A DNA stretch of 64,000 bases from Clostridiales bacterium (GCA_024689505.1 JAILDJ010000177.1:1-64000), one strand, 5' to 3'. Counted from the stretch's first letter, positions 1 to 9,914 are shown. Notes: a model not told the origin generated them from the letters alone. Translations and numbers: made by a program.

Positions 1-212
1 ATGCCTGAGAGCACCTTGACCGTTGTGCTCTTACCGGCGCCGTTCGGGCCGATCAGGCCGACGATCTCCCCTTCCTGAATGGTGAACGAAAGACCGTTGA
101 GTGCGTGGACGAGTGTGTATTTGCGATGGAATAAAGCACGAAACGCGGACATCATGCCCGCATCCCGTTGAAACACTTTGAATGTTTTGGAAATATTCTG
201 AACTTCGATCAC
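1..212 (-). CDS. ABC transporter ATP-binding protein, N-terminal part
   Basis: This is the start of an ABC ATPase that runs off the left edge; about 70 residues are visible. The translation opens [14 protein letters not shown] and reaches the Walker A motif GPNGAGKST, so nucleotide binding is clear. The spacing from the start resembles the NatA/ABC-2 exporter class, where a cytoplasmic ATPase pairs with a separate permease. I chose GTG at 210-212 because AAAGGA lies at good spacing upstream. An ATG at 228-230 in the same frame has a ribosome site only two bases away. It follows the gpmI operon on the same strand after a hairpin. The substrate cannot be told from this fragment. Confidence 0.85.
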   Translation of the reverse strand, partial: MIEVQNISKTFKVFQRDAGMMSAFRALFHRKYTLVHALNGLSFTIQEGEIVGLIGPNGAGKSTTVKVLSG

Positions 213-248
213 TGAAAAGTCCTTTCCCATTTCCTTATGTACAGGAGA

Positions 249-284
249 AGATCGGATATCTCCAGATACAGAGATATCCGATCT
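249..284. other. Perfect 14-bp hairpin between gpmI and the ABC gene
   Basis: AGATCGGATATCTC and its exact reverse complement are separated by 8 bases. A run of eight T lies 3' on the plus strand at 294-301, but no plus-strand gene precedes it. Read in the direction of gpmI (minus), the A-run comes before the stem and no U-tract follows. It could be an mRNA end or processing hairpin, or a weak terminator. Confidence 0.7.
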
Positions 285-314
285 ATTAGATGCTTTTTTT
301 TCCTACACTGCTCC

Positions 315-1850
315 TTAACGGATCAGCAGGCTCTGTCCGGTCATTTCTTTGGGCTGTTCCAGACCCATCATGTCCAGCAGAGTCGGTGCGATGTCGGCAA
401 GGCGGCCGCCTTCACGGATGCCCTTGCAGCCATCAGCATTCACGATGACGAACGGTACGGGATTGGTCGTATGAGCGGTCCAAGGTGCACCGGTCTCATA
501 ATCGATCATCTGCTCACAGTTACCATGGTCGGCACACATGAACAGCTGTCCGTTCTCCTCCAGGACTGCTTCGATGACACGGCCCACGCAGGTATCCACC
601 GCTTCGACCGCGGCGACAGCAGCCTCCATGATACCGGTATGGCCGACCATATCCGGATTCGCGAAGTTCAGGATGATGGCATCATATTTGCCGGAATGGA
701 TGGCTTCCACCATCTTTTCGCAGACTTTATACGCGCTCATCTCGGGCTGCAGATCGTAGGTGGCGACCTTCGGGCTCGGGACCAGGATGCGGTCCTCACC
801 CGGATACGGCTCTTCTACACCGCCGTTGAAGAAGAAGGTAACATGGGCGTATTTCTCAGTCTCAGCGATACGCAGCTGGGTCAAGCCCAGAGAAGAAATG
901 TACTCGCCGAAGATGTTGCTGTAGGATTCTTTGACGAAGGCCACATCCTTGTTCGGGATCGTCGCATCGTAATCGGTGAAGCAGACCCACTTCAGCGGGA
1001 ACCACTTACGCTCGAATCCATCGAATTCCGGGTCGCAGAAGATGCGGGTCAACTGACGGGCACGGTCCGGACGGAAATTGAAGAAAACGACGGAGTCGTT
1101 CTCTTTGATGGTCGCGACCGGCTGGCCATTTTCCTTAACGACGACCGGCAGGACGAATTCATCGAATACTTCCTTGTCGTAGGAATCCTGGATGCCCTGG
1201 ATGGAACTTGCGGCTTCCACGCCTTCACCGAAGACAAGCGCTTTATAGGCGATCTCCTCACGCTCCCAACGTTTGTCACGATCCATCGCGTAATAACGTC
1301 CATGGACAGACGCGACTTTGCCGACGCCGATCTTCTTCATCTCGTCTTCCAGCTCCTGGACATAGCCCAGGCCGGAATTCGGAGGCGTGTCACGGCCGTC
1401 CAGATAGCAGTGTACATAGACCTTTGTGAGCCCCTGGCGCTTCGCCAGCTCCAGCAGACCATACAGATGCGTCTGATGGCTGTGGACACCGCCGTCGGAG
1501 ACAAGGCCCATCAGATGCAGGGCGCTGTCGTTCTTCTTGCAGTTCTCGATCGCGCCAAGCAGGACCGGATTCTCAAAGAAATCCCCGTCCTGGATGGACT
1601 TGGTGATACGGGTGAGTTCCTGGTACACGATGCGGCCGGCGCCGATATTCAGATGGCCGACTTCGGAGTTGCCCATCTGTCCATCCGGCAGACCCACGTC
1701 GAGGCCGCTGGCACCGCCCTGGGTGTTGGGCCACTCAGCGTACAGCTTGTCGATATTCGGCGTCTTCGCCATATAAGCCGCGTTGGCTTCATGTCTGGGG
1801 TTCAGACCGAAGCCGTCCAGGATCATAAGTACGGTAGGTTTCTTGCTCAT
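315..1850 (-). CDS. gpmI: 2,3-bisphosphoglycerate-independent phosphoglycerate mutase
   Basis: This cytoplasmic glycolytic enzyme interconverts 3- and 2-phosphoglycerate using two metal ions. At 511 aa it has the usual length of the cofactor-independent family. The N-terminal DGFG metal site (Asp12) and the nucleophile Ser62 in [13 protein letters not shown] are present. So are DGGVHSH, DGRD, GHTG and HGNCEQM, which are alkaline-phosphatase-fold metal ligands. It is the last gene of the gapA-pgk-tpiA-gpmI operon and starts 9 bases after tpiA. No enolase follows; the next gene is an ABC ATPase. Confidence 0.98.
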   Translation of the reverse strand: MSKKPTVLMILDGFGLNPRHEANAAYMAKTPNIDKLYAEWPNTQGGASGLDVGLPDGQMGNSEVGHLNIGAGRIVYQELTRITKSIQDGDFFENPVLLGAIENCKKNDSALHLMGLVSDGGVHSHQTHLYGLLELAKRQGLTKVYVHCYLDGRDTPPNSGLGYVQELEDEMKKIGVGKVASVHGRYYAMDRDKRWEREEIAYKALVFGEGVEAASSIQGIQDSYDKEVFDEFVLPVVVKENGQPVATIKENDSVVFFNFRPDRARQLTRIFCDPEFDGFERKWFPLKWVCFTDYDATIPNKDVAFVKESYSNIFGEYISSLGLTQLRIAETEKYAHVTFFFNGGVEEPYPGEDRILVPSPKVATYDLQPEMSAYKVCEKMVEAIHSGKYDAIILNFANPDMVGHTGIMEAAVAAVEAVDTCVGRVIEAVLEENGQLFMCADHGNCEQMIDYETGAPWTAHTTNPVPFVIVNADGCKGIREGGRLADIAPTLLDMMGLEQPKEMTGQSLLIR

Positions 1851-1859
1851 AAGTACCTC

Positions 1860-2606
1860 TTAGAAATTGACGATCTTCGCGAAGTCAGCCTTCAGAGAAG
1901 CACCGCCGACCAGGCCGCCGTCGATGTTCGGCATTGCGAACAGTTCCGCTGCGTTGCCGGCATTGACAGAGCCGCCGTACTGGATGCGGATCTGCTGCGC
2001 AGTCTCTTCGTCATAGATCTCGGTCAGGACTTTGCGGATCGCGGCGCAGACTTCTTCCGCCTGCACGCTGGTCGCGGTCTTGCCGGTGCCGATGGCCCAT
2101 ACAGGCTCATAAGCGATGACGGCCAGGACAGCCTGCTCCGCCGGAACATCCTTCAGAGCGATCTTGGTCTGCAGACGGACCAGATCCTCGGTGATGCCCT
2201 GCTCACGCTGCTCCAGGGTCTCTCCCACGCAGATGATCGGCTTGAGCTCATGCTCGAAAGCCTTCAGGACCTTCTTGTTGACGGTTTCATCGGTCTCGCC
2301 GAAATATGCGCGGCGCTCGGAATGACCCAGGATGACATACTCGCATCCGGCTTCCTTGACCATATTCGGAGCGACTTCACCGGTGTAGGCGCCGCTCTCT
2401 TCAAAGTACATATTCTGTGCACCGATCTTGATCGGGGTGCCTTTGACAGCTTCCACAGCGAGCATCAGGTCGATGAACGGCGGGCAGAAAACGACTTCGA
2501 CATCGTCACGGCCGCATACGATGGGCTTCAAAGTCTCGATCAGTTCAAGAGCTTCTTTCGGCGTCTTGTTCATTTTCCAGTTGCCGGCTACGATAGTTTT
2601 ACGCAT
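1860..2606 (-). CDS. tpiA: Triosephosphate isomerase
   Basis: This TIM-barrel enzyme interconverts dihydroxyacetone phosphate and glyceraldehyde 3-phosphate. Its 248 aa is standard. The active site is complete: the N-terminal AGNWKMNKT with catalytic Lys, the electrophile His in ILGHSERR, the catalytic Glu in [10 protein letters not shown], and the C-terminal phosphate-binding GGASLKA. An AAAGGAG site precedes the ATG. It lies between pgk and gpmI. A perfect hairpin separates it from pgk, which may set the relative mRNA levels of the two cistrons. Confidence 0.98.
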   Translation of the reverse strand: MRKTIVAGNWKMNKTPKEALELIETLKPIVCGRDDVEVVFCPPFIDLMLAVEAVKGTPIKIGAQNMYFEESGAYTGEVAPNMVKEAGCEYVILGHSERRAYFGETDETVNKKVLKAFEHELKPIICVGETLEQREQGITEDLVRLQTKIALKDVPAEQAVLAVIAYEPVWAIGTGKTATSVQAEEVCAAIRKVLTEIYDEETAQQIRIQYGGSVNAGNAAELFAMPNIDGGLVGGASLKADFAKIVNF

Positions 2607-2639
2607 AACAAATCTCCTTTGTTTTTAATGAAATCAAGA

Positions 2640-2670
2640 GACTTTCGGCAGTGACAGACTGCCGAAAGTC
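2640..2670. other. Perfect 13-bp intercistronic hairpin, pgk-tpiA
   Basis: GACTTTCGGCAGT and its exact complement flank the loop GACAG. No U-tract follows on the transcribed (minus) strand, so it is not a classical terminator. Its place between two glycolytic cistrons suggests an mRNA-stability or processing element; that role is inferred. Confidence 0.75.
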
Positions 2671-2691
2671 CTAAATCATACTAAAGTCAGA

Positions 2692-3900
2692 TCAACGGTC
2701 GTTGGCTGCCGCAACGCCAGGAAGCTCTTTGCCTTCCAGGAATTCCAGAGAAGCGCCGCCACCGGTGGAGATATGGCTCATCTTGTCGCCGAAGCCCAAC
2801 TGGTTGACAGCAGCAGCAGAATCACCGCCGCCGATGATCGTGGTAGCTTCGGTCTCAGCCAGAGCCTTAGCAACAGCAATGGTACCCTTCGCAAGGATGG
2901 GGTTCTCGAAAACGCCCATCGGTCCGTTCCAGACGACGGTCTTGGCGGTCTTCGCTGCCTCAGCGTACAGCTCAGCCGTCTTCGGTCCGATATCCAGACC
3001 CATCATGTCGGCCGGGATCTTGTCGGAATCAACGACACAGACCTCGATCTCAGCATCGATCGGGTTCGGGAACTCTTTCGCGATGGTGGTGTCGATCGGA
3101 AGAAGAAGCTTTTTGCCCAGCTCTTCTGCCTTCTTGATCATGTTAGCGCAGTACTCGACCTTCTCGTCGTCGACCAGAGAGGTGCCGACTTCCAGACCCT
3201 GAGCCTTCAGGAAGGTGTAGGCCATGCCGCCGCCGATGATCAGGGTATCGCATTTTTCAAGAAGATTGTTGATAACATTGAGCTTGTCAGCGACTTTCGC
3301 GCCACCCAGGATAGCGACGAACGGACGCTTCGGATCATCAACAGCGTTACCCAGGAAGTCGATCTCTTTCTGCATCAGATAACCGACAACAGCGGTATCC
3401 ACGAACTGGGTCACACCAACGTTGGAGCAATGTGCACGATGCGCAGTACCAAAAGCATCGTTTACGAATACATCGCACAGGGAAGCCAGGTCTTTGGAGA
3501 AAGCTTCGCCGCACTTGGATTCTTCTTTGCGGAAGCGGGTGTTCTCGAGCAGGATGACGTCTCCATCCTTCATCGCGTTCACAGCTTCAACTACGTTTTC
3601 ACCGACGACGTCCGGATTCGGAACGAACTTCACTTCCTGACCCAGAAGCTCGGAGAGACGGACAGCAACGGGAGCCAAAGTCTTGGTCAGCTTGTCCTCT
3701 TCGGTCTTGACCTTGCCCAGATGAGAGCAAAGGATGATCTTGCCACCGTCAGCGATCAGCTTTTTGATGGTCGGCAGAGCCGCGACCAGACGGTTCTCAT
3801 CGGTGATCTTGCCTTCCTTCAACGGTACGTTGAAGTCGCAGCGGACCAGGACGCGGAGGCCTTTTACGTTGATGTCGTCAACACTCTTCTTGTTCAGCAT
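2692..3900 (-). CDS. pgk: Phosphoglycerate kinase
   Basis: This enzyme transfers phosphate from 1,3-bisphosphoglycerate to ADP, the first ATP-yielding step of lower glycolysis. At 402 aa it is close to the typical length. Seen motifs are the N-terminal substrate-binding RCDFNVPL, the Arg/His region [16 protein letters not shown], the hinge VAILGGAKV, and the C-terminal nucleotide-binding GGGDSAAA followed by [15 protein letters not shown]. The ATG has an AAAGGAG site. It lies about 70 bases after gapA, with only a weak hairpin (3941-3958) between, so it is co-transcribed. Confidence 0.98.
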   Translation of the reverse strand: MLNKKSVDDINVKGLRVLVRCDFNVPLKEGKITDENRLVAALPTIKKLIADGGKIILCSHLGKVKTEEDKLTKTLAPVAVRLSELLGQEVKFVPNPDVVGENVVEAVNAMKDGDVILLENTRFRKEESKCGEAFSKDLASLCDVFVNDAFGTAHRAHCSNVGVTQFVDTAVVGYLMQKEIDFLGNAVDDPKRPFVAILGGAKVADKLNVINNLLEKCDTLIIGGGMAYTFLKAQGLEVGTSLVDDEKVEYCANMIKKAEELGKKLLLPIDTTIAKEFPNPIDAEIEVCVVDSDKIPADMMGLDIGPKTAELYAEAAKTAKTVVWNGPMGVFENPILAKGTIAVAKALAETEATTIIGGGDSAAAVNQLGFGDKMSHISTGGGASLEFLEGKELPGVAAANDR

Positions 3901-3970
3901 ACTTTTAATACTCCTTTCGGAAATTGATTATATAATTATAAGCGGTTTTAAAGCCGCTGATAATCCAGCT

Positions 3971-4975
3971 TCAGTATACGCCGGCATCCTGCATGCGGCC
4001 GGCTACGTAATTGGTCAGATCCACAAGGCGGTTGGAATACATCCACTCGTTGTCATACCAAGCCACGACCTTGACCATATTGCCGCCCAGCACCTTAGTG
4101 GAAAGCGCGTCCACAATAGAGGAACGGGAATCCTGCTTGAAATCTACAGAGACCAAAGGCTCGTCACAATACCCTAGGATCCGGTCGTCCGCCGCGCTCT
4201 TCAACGCATGGTTGACTTCCTCGACCGTGACGTCCCGTTCCAGCTCCGCCACCAGATCGACCATGGATACGGTCGGCGTCGGCACACGCACAGCCATGCC
4301 TGTCAAGCGGCCTTTCATATCCGGGATGACTTTGGCTACCGCTTCCGCCGCGCCGGTCGTCGTGGGAATCATGGAAAGCGATGCCGCACGGGCTCTGCGC
4401 AGGTCGCTATGCGGAAGATCCAGGACCTTCTGATCGTTCGTGTAGGAATGTACCGTCGTCATCATACCTTTTTTGATACCGAAGGCATCGTGCAGGGCTT
4501 TGACGACTGGCGACAGACAATTTGTTGTACAAGAGGCATTATCGATGACCCGATCCGTGATGGGATCGTACGTCTCCTCGTTGACACCCATGACAAAGGA
4601 CTTCGTGCCTTTGGCCGGACAGGAGATGATGACCTGCTTCGCCCCGGCCTTGATGTGGTAGATGGCCTTGTCATAGCTTGCGAACAGACCGGTGGACTCG
4701 ATGACGATATCGATCCCCATGGTGCCCCAGGGCAGCTCCTGCGGTGCGCGCTGCGCCAGCACTTCCACCCGCTTTCCATTGATGATCAGCGCATGATCGG
4801 CGACTTCGATGGAACCCGTGAATTTACCGAACAAACTATCATATTTCAGCAGGTGCGCCAGGGTCTTGGGATCTGTAAGATCGTTGATGGCAACGATATC
4901 CAGGCCCTTTTCCAGGCCGATCTTAAAGGCATTTCTGCCGATCCGTCCAAACCCGTTGATAGCAACTCTTGGCAT
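3971..4975 (-). CDS. gapA: Glyceraldehyde-3-phosphate dehydrogenase
   Basis: This enzyme oxidises glyceraldehyde 3-phosphate to 1,3-bisphosphoglycerate with NAD. Its 334 aa is standard. The Rossmann start INGFGRIGR and the acidic NDLTD (Asp near 32, favouring NAD) are present. The catalytic Cys149 sits in SCTTNC, and WYDNEWMYSNR is near the C-terminus. It is the first gene of the glycolytic operon and has a strong promoter just upstream (5029-5057). No CggR-type regulator gene is adjacent, unlike in Bacillus. Confidence 0.98.
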   Translation of the reverse strand: MPRVAINGFGRIGRNAFKIGLEKGLDIVAINDLTDPKTLAHLLKYDSLFGKFTGSIEVADHALIINGKRVEVLAQRAPQELPWGTMGIDIVIESTGLFASYDKAIYHIKAGAKQVIISCPAKGTKSFVMGVNEETYDPITDRVIDNASCTTNCLSPVVKALHDAFGIKKGMMTTVHSYTNDQKVLDLPHSDLRRARAASLSMIPTTTGAAEAVAKVIPDMKGRLTGMAVRVPTPTVSMVDLVAELERDVTVEEVNHALKSAADDRILGYCDEPLVSVDFKQDSRSSIVDALSTKVLGGNMVKVVAWYDNEWMYSNRLVDLTNYVAGRMQDAGVY

Positions 4976-5028
4976 GGTCTCCTCCTTGTATACACGATAC
5001 CGGCAGAATACATACTACCGCAACCTAT

Positions 5029-5057
5029 ATTGTATAGTATGGCTCGTTTTTTGTCAA
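5029..5057 (-). promoter_or_regulatory. Promoter of the gapA operon
   Basis: On the minus strand TTGACA (5052-5057) is followed after exactly 17 bases by TACAAT (5029-5034), about 50 bases upstream of gapA. This is close to the vegetative sigma consensus. Confidence 0.8.
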
Positions 5058-5093
5058 TTGAATCTTGCTGTAGTATGCCTCTCCCGATCGATA

Positions 5094-5122
5094 TTGTGCA
5101 TATCGCTGTTTCATGGTATACT
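5094..5122 (+). promoter_or_regulatory. Promoter of the flavin reductase-like gene
   Basis: TTGTGC (5094-5099), a 17-base spacer and TATACT (5117-5122) lie about 45 bases upstream of the ATG at 5165. The site diverges from the gapA promoter. Confidence 0.6.
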
Positions 5123-5164
5123 ACCTGGTAAAGCATCAAATATAACATCAGGAGGAATTGCAAC

Positions 5165-5734
5165 ATGAGAAAAGATTTTGGAAGCCTAGGAGCTGTATAC
5201 CCGATGCCCGTACTGATCGTTGCCGCGTATGATGAAAACGGTGTGCCCTGCGCTATGAACGCTGCCTGGGGCATGATCTGCGGCATGCACGAGATCGCCC
5301 TGTTCATCGATGAGGATCACAAGACCACCCAGAATATTTTCGCCTCCAAGGCTTTCACAGTAAGTCTGGCAGACAAAGATCATATCGTACCAGCGGATTA
5401 CGTTGGCATCGCCACCGGCAATAAGGTCCCGGATAAGTTTGCCAAGAGCGGCCTGACCGCGGTCAAGAGCAACTTCGTCAACGCACCGGTCATCCCCGAG
5501 TTCCCGGTCTGCATGGAATGCGAATTGCTGGAAGTCATCAATACCGAACATGTATATGCCATCATCGGCCGGATCGTCAATACCAGTGCAGACGAGAAAG
5601 TCATCGGTGAGAACGGCAAGATCGAGATCGATAAGCTGAACGCTTTGATCTTCGACCAATTCCAGGCAGGTTATTATGTGACCGGAGAAAAAGCCGGCCA
5701 AGCCTGGCGTGATGGGCGTCAATTGATGGATTGA
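5165..5734 (+). CDS. Flavin reductase family protein (FMN-binding split barrel)
   Basis: The 189-aa protein matches flavoredoxin/flavin-reductase-like domains, which bind FMN and reduce it or pass electrons. It begins MRKDFGSLGAVYPMPVLIVA, with the conserved early Pro-hydrophobic strand. It continues with NAAWGMICGMHEIALFI and the ligand-binding stretch FTVSLADKDH, and later CMECELLEV. It is soluble, with no signal peptide. An AGGAGG site lies 7 bases before the ATG. It is monocistronic, has its own promoter, and ends at a bidirectional terminator. The electron partner is unknown; such proteins often act in anaerobic redox or oxygen defence. Confidence 0.88.
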   Translation: MRKDFGSLGAVYPMPVLIVAAYDENGVPCAMNAAWGMICGMHEIALFIDEDHKTTQNIFASKAFTVSLADKDHIVPADYVGIATGNKVPDKFAKSGLTAVKSNFVNAPVIPEFPVCMECELLEVINTEHVYAIIGRIVNTSADEKVIGENGKIEIDKLNALIFDQFQAGYYVTGEKAGQAWRDGRQLMD

Positions 5735-5758
5735 TCTTCTTCCGATCTGTTTCAAGCA

Positions 5759-5795
5759 AAAACCGGAATGCCACCCTTAGTGACATTCCGGTTTT
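5759..5795. terminator. Bidirectional terminator between convergent genes
   Basis: AAAACCGGAATG and its exact complement CATTCCGGTTTT are separated by 13 bases. The ends are A/T rich, so it can serve both the flavin reductase gene (+) and the DUF1848 gene (-). Confidence 0.85.
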
Positions 5796-5812
5796 CTTAA
5801 TATTAGATCACT

Positions 5813-6739
5813 CTAAAGCAGGATCGTCTGCCCGTCGGCCCAGGATTCCTGCGGCACGTCATGGATCCGATCGCCGTCCCTGTAATTACCGATCAAAAAC
5901 GGTGATGCGGGATCGTGCATGCGGCTATTGGCCAACACTCGTTCAGGAGAGGCATTGGCATAACAATACTTACATAGATGCCGGCAGGTATCATATGCTC
6001 CAATATCACAGGAAAGATAGCAGGCACAGGCGGCCCTGGCATAGCTCTTTTTCGGTGCTTTCAGCCGCTTGCCGATCGCTTTTTCATAATCGGAGATTTT
6101 CATGCATCCGCTGCAGTCCGCACCATATGCTTCCAGTTCATCACCTTCCGCACAAGGCCGTACCGTCATACCATGGGCTTTTGCGATCTCGATCATTGCT
6201 TTGCCCAGACGCAGGCGCTCCTCTTTCGTCACCTCCCGTGCTTCCGGGAAATTGCGGCGCACCTTCGGATACAGATCGATGAAACTGATCACCACGATCC
6301 TGGTATAGCCATCCAAGGCTGAAGCGATCTGCTCAAATGCATGCAGGTGATACTCTTCCGTATATCGGTCCGAGATGAAGATCGGATCATAGCGCCACCC
6401 GACCGCATCGATGCCGACTTTCGTGGAAAGCTTCTGAAAATCCTCCAGCAGTTTGTACTTGTTTGGGACGTACGGTTCGATATCACGGCCATAGGATGTG
6501 ATCGTCACATACCAGAACTGCCCAAAACCCTTCAACAGATCCATATACGGGAACATCGGCGCCGGGTTTTTGGTACAGAATCCTATCACATCCACGACCG
6601 AAGGATCCAGACGATACCGGCTGACCTGGTTCTGATCATACGGATTTCGAACGCAGACATAGCCCTCTTTGAGTCTGTTGGCGAACCATTCCGCGTAAAA
6701 AGCAGGAATGTCTGTCCGTTGTCCTGTATTGATGATCAT
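5813..6739 (-). CDS. DUF1848 family protein with C-terminal CX3CX2C
   Basis: The 308-aa sequence matches the DUF1848 family: RRTDIPAF-like start (GQRTDIPAFYAEWF), RNPYDQNQVSRY, FCTKNPAPM and GWRYDPIFI. The function is not established. The C-terminal third is rich in cysteine (DCSGC, CACYLSC) and contains C252-x3-C256-x2-C259, the spacing of radical-SAM [4Fe-4S] sites. An iron-sulfur role is therefore likely but inferred. The gene overlaps the upstream M20 hydrolase by 4 bp (ATGA) and is the last member of the MarR-ABC-ABC-M20 unit. Its link to the exporter may simply be co-transcription. Confidence 0.88.
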   Translation of the reverse strand: MIINTGQRTDIPAFYAEWFANRLKEGYVCVRNPYDQNQVSRYRLDPSVVDVIGFCTKNPAPMFPYMDLLKGFGQFWYVTITSYGRDIEPYVPNKYKLLEDFQKLSTKVGIDAVGWRYDPIFISDRYTEEYHLHAFEQIASALDGYTRIVVISFIDLYPKVRRNFPEAREVTKEERLRLGKAMIEIAKAHGMTVRPCAEGDELEAYGADCSGCMKISDYEKAIGKRLKAPKKSYARAACACYLSCDIGAYDTCRHLCKYCYANASPERVLANSRMHDPASPFLIGNYRDGDRIHDVPQESWADGQTILL

Positions 6740-8103
6740 GTTCGTACTCGTTTCCAGTGGACCATGGCCCCCTCATCATCATACTCGATTGCAGGATCAT
6801 CGCAAAAAAGGGAATCCATCAACGAGAAATACTCCTCCTTACTGTGAAACAAAGGCTTCGCATGCGCAATGACCTTATACGCTTTCGCAGCATCATCACA
6901 TAACAAAGCTGAGACAGTAGATAGCAGCGCGACAGCACCGCCCAAGCAGGCTTTGTCTTTGTCTTCAATGAAATAGTCCGCACCATGTCCATGCCCCGCC
7001 GCGCCGGCAGCATAGATCTGCAGGACCGGCATCACGGTCGAAAGATCACCCATATCAGTACTCCCAGTATCCCAACGTTCCGATATGATGACAGCCTCCT
7101 CATCATACGTCCTGCGCAAAATATCTGCGCAGATCGAGGATAGTTCTTCATCATTGTGCAATGGCGAATATCCGGGACGGTCACCATAATACAGTTGTCC
7201 ACCGACAGCCAAAGCCCCTGACGCAAGAGCCCGGTCGATCTTCTCATTGGCTTCCAGGATCGCTTCCCAGGATGCTCCGCGTACATAGCTTTCGACTTTC
7301 ACTCGATCCGGGATCGCATTGACGATCTGTCCTCCCTCGGTGATGATCGGATGGAAACGGATGTAATCCTTCTCAATAAAAGTTTCGCGCAGCGCGTTGA
7401 CCGCGGAAATGCCCAGATTCGCGGCGTACAATGCATTGATACCGTTCTGGGGAGCTCCGCCGGCATGGGCAGCTTTGCCTTCATATATCATATTCTTCAG
7501 CAGACATCCGTTGCCACCCGGCACCAACAGATATCTTGCCTGCGGTCCTGCTGACGAAAGGTTGGATGAATGGACCATCAAAGCCATATCTACGCCGTCA
7601 AAATATCCACGATACAGGAACTCGACCTTTCCGCCATAATACCGGATCGTACCTTTGGCACGCAGTGTGTCCCGGAAAGCGATCTCCAATAATTCTTCAG
7701 CGGGAACAGCCATCAGGCGGATCTTACCGCATAAACCATCCAGAGCACCAGGCTCTTTCAGAACGGCTGCAACACCGATCAGGCCTGCCATCTGAGCCGC
7801 GTGCCCGCAGGCATGGACCGCCCCGGTCTCGGGGTCAGCCGCAGGATGCGAAGCGCAGATCACAGAATCCAGCTCAGCCAAGAGCGCGATCACAGGCCCC
7901 GGGCGTCCGGTATCGATATCTGTATAAAAACCCGGGATATCACCTGCACGTGTCAAAGTGTAACCCAAAGACTCGAATATCTGCTCTGCGAAGGCTGTCG
8001 TCTTCCACTCCTTGTATCCTGTTTCCGGATTGGCCCAGATCGTCTCATACGTATTCAGGATCTGTACCCGGTGCTTCTCGGTCAAAGCTCTGAAATCCAC
8101 CAT
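6736..8103 (-). CDS. M20 family amidohydrolase
   Basis: This is a 455-aa metal-dependent amidohydrolase or peptidase of the M20 family, related to aminobenzoyl-glutamate and N-acyl amino acid hydrolases. The first metal cluster is visible in ALLAELDSV and ACGHAAQMAGL, then the Glu pair in VPAEELLE. The dimerisation 'lid' domain follows, and GTGHGADYF-type residues (GHGHGADYF) lie near the C-terminus. It has no signal peptide, so it acts in the cytoplasm. It starts after a GGGAGAAG site 15 bases past the ABC gene and overlaps the DUF1848 gene by 4 bp. The substrate is unknown. Confidence 0.88.
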   Translation of the reverse strand: MVDFRALTEKHRVQILNTYETIWANPETGYKEWKTTAFAEQIFESLGYTLTRAGDIPGFYTDIDTGRPGPVIALLAELDSVICASHPAADPETGAVHACGHAAQMAGLIGVAAVLKEPGALDGLCGKIRLMAVPAEELLEIAFRDTLRAKGTIRYYGGKVEFLYRGYFDGVDMALMVHSSNLSSAGPQARYLLVPGGNGCLLKNMIYEGKAAHAGGAPQNGINALYAANLGISAVNALRETFIEKDYIRFHPIITEGGQIVNAIPDRVKVESYVRGASWEAILEANEKIDRALASGALAVGGQLYYGDRPGYSPLHNDEELSSICADILRRTYDEEAVIISERWDTGSTDMGDLSTVMPVLQIYAAGAAGHGHGADYFIEDKDKACLGGAVALLSTVSALLCDDAAKAYKVIAHAKPLFHSKEEYFSLMDSLFCDDPAIEYDDEGAMVHWKRVRT

Positions 8104-8118
8104 GTTCTTCTCCCTGCT

Positions 8119-9897
8119 TTATTCGAACTGACTTGCGTACAGCCTATAGTAGAAGCCCTTTGCGGCCATCAATTCATCGTGGGTGCCCTGCTCGACCACA
8201 TCTCCATGATCCACCACCAGGATGTTGTCCGCGTTCTGGATGGTCGAAAGACGATGAGCGATGACGAAACAGGTGCGCCCTTTCATCAGATTGCGCATGG
8301 CTTTCTGCACCTGACGTTCCGTACTGGTATCGACATTGCTGGTGGCCTCATCCAGGATCAGCATATGGGTATCGTACAGCATGGCCCGTGCGATGGTCAG
8401 CAGCTGTTTCTGTCCCTTACTGATATTTCCGCCGTCTTCGCTGACGATGGTATTGTACCCTTGGGGCAGACGCATGATATAGTTATGGATGCGTGCCGCT
8501 TTGGCTGCCGCCACGACTTCATCCATAGTCGCGTTTTCCTTACCGTAGGCGATATTATCAAAGATCGTACCATTGAAGACCCAGGTATCCTGCAGGACCA
8601 TCGCATAGTTGCGCCGCAGGGATTCCATGGTATATTCATCATTTTGCTTCCCATCCACGCGGATGCTTCCGGTGTCAGGATCATAGAAGCGCATCAGCAA
8701 GTTGATGATCGTAGTCTTGCCGGCGCCGGTCGGTCCAACGATGGCGATCGTCTGGCCCGGATCCGCCTTCAGGTTGAGGTTCTTCAGGACGATCTTGCCC
8801 GGCAGGTATCCGAAGCTTACATCTTCCGCTTCCACATCACCATCCGCTTCGACCAGTTCCACAGCGCCGTAGATATCGGCCGCTTCTTCCGGCTCATCCA
8901 GCAGCTGGAATACACGCTCTGAAGCCGCCAGCGCGCTGTAGATCTCGTTGATGATATTGGCGATCTCATTGATCGGACCGCTGAATTTGCGGCTGTACAG
9001 CACGAAACTGGAGATCTGGCCCAAGCCGACGATCCCTTTCATGTACATGATCGCACCGCCCATACCGATGGCTGCCAGACCCACGTTGTTGATCAGGCCG
9101 ACGGTCGGACCCATGGTCATACCCATGCTGTCCGCGTCTCTGTAGGCAACAGCCGCATCACGGTTGATCTTGCTGAAGTTTTCGCAGACCTGATCCTCAT
9201 GCGCATAGGCAAGGATCGTTTTCTGCCCGTTGAACATTTCTTCGGCAAACCCGTTCATCACGCCGTACGCCGCGCTTCGTTTGGCATACAGCGGACGGGT
9301 CTTACGACCACGATAGCGCGTGAACAAGATAGCCGCGGGGATCGTAAAGACCATACAGCAGACCAGCGGCAATGAGATCGCGCACATCATGATGAAACTG
9401 CCGACGACCGTGACCGTACTGGTCACGATGTGCACCACGTCTGTAGAAAGGCTCATGGAGACCACGTCGATATCGTAGGAAACACGGCTGATGATATCGC
9501 CCGCCTGGTGCCTGTCGAAGTAACCGACTGGCAGTGTCATGAGTTTATTGAAAACATCACGCCGCATATTCTGCGCCACATGGCGGCCGACCCGCATCAT
9601 ACCGACCTGTACGATGAAGCTCAGGATACCGCTGCTGACATAAAAGATCAGCATGAGCAGCGCATAGTGCATGACCAGTTTCAGATCGATCTTCCCGGCG
9701 CCGGCGCTTGCTGCGTCGATCGCTTTACCTGCGAAGTTCGGCCCCATCAGGTTGCCCAGGTTGCTGGCGAATGCACAGAAGATGAACAACAATACAAGAA
9801 ATTTATACTGCATCAGGTACTTGATGATGCGCCTGAGTGCTCCTTTAGCGTCTTTCGGTTTGGCTTTGACGCCATCTCTGCCTCTTGGACCCGGCAT
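8119..9897 (-). CDS. ABC exporter half-transporter with canonical Walker B
   Basis: This 592-aa fused membrane-ATPase protein has six transmembrane segments in the first 320 residues, then a nucleotide-binding domain. Walker A is GPTGAGKTT, Walker B is LILDEATSNVD with the catalytic Glu, and the H-loop His is in IAHRLST. The signature is the variant ISKGQ. It is paired with the following half-transporter (9915-11666), which has the opposite pattern, so together they form a heterodimer of the LmrCD/BmrCD/TM287-288 type. The N-terminal stretch PRGRDGVKAKPKDAKG is basic and cytoplasmic. A MarR gene at the operon head suggests drug-responsive control. Confidence 0.93.
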   Translation of the reverse strand: MPGPRGRDGVKAKPKDAKGALRRIIKYLMQYKFLVLLFIFCAFASNLGNLMGPNFAGKAIDAASAGAGKIDLKLVMHYALLMLIFYVSSGILSFIVQVGMMRVGRHVAQNMRRDVFNKLMTLPVGYFDRHQAGDIISRVSYDIDVVSMSLSTDVVHIVTSTVTVVGSFIMMCAISLPLVCCMVFTIPAAILFTRYRGRKTRPLYAKRSAAYGVMNGFAEEMFNGQKTILAYAHEDQVCENFSKINRDAAVAYRDADSMGMTMGPTVGLINNVGLAAIGMGGAIMYMKGIVGLGQISSFVLYSRKFSGPINEIANIINEIYSALAASERVFQLLDEPEEAADIYGAVELVEADGDVEAEDVSFGYLPGKIVLKNLNLKADPGQTIAIVGPTGAGKTTIINLLMRFYDPDTGSIRVDGKQNDEYTMESLRRNYAMVLQDTWVFNGTIFDNIAYGKENATMDEVVAAAKAARIHNYIMRLPQGYNTIVSEDGGNISKGQKQLLTIARAMLYDTHMLILDEATSNVDTSTERQVQKAMRNLMKGRTCFVIAHRLSTIQNADNILVVDHGDVVEQGTHDELMAAKGFYYRLYASQFE

Positions 9898-9914
9898 ATC
9901 CGCACTCCTTTCTA

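Noticed and set aside
237-2654. 805-aa plus-strand ORF over the glycolytic genes
   Set aside because: It is antisense to gpmI and tpiA, whose motifs are complete. The protein is low-complexity His/Asp/Arg-rich, as expected of a shadow frame.
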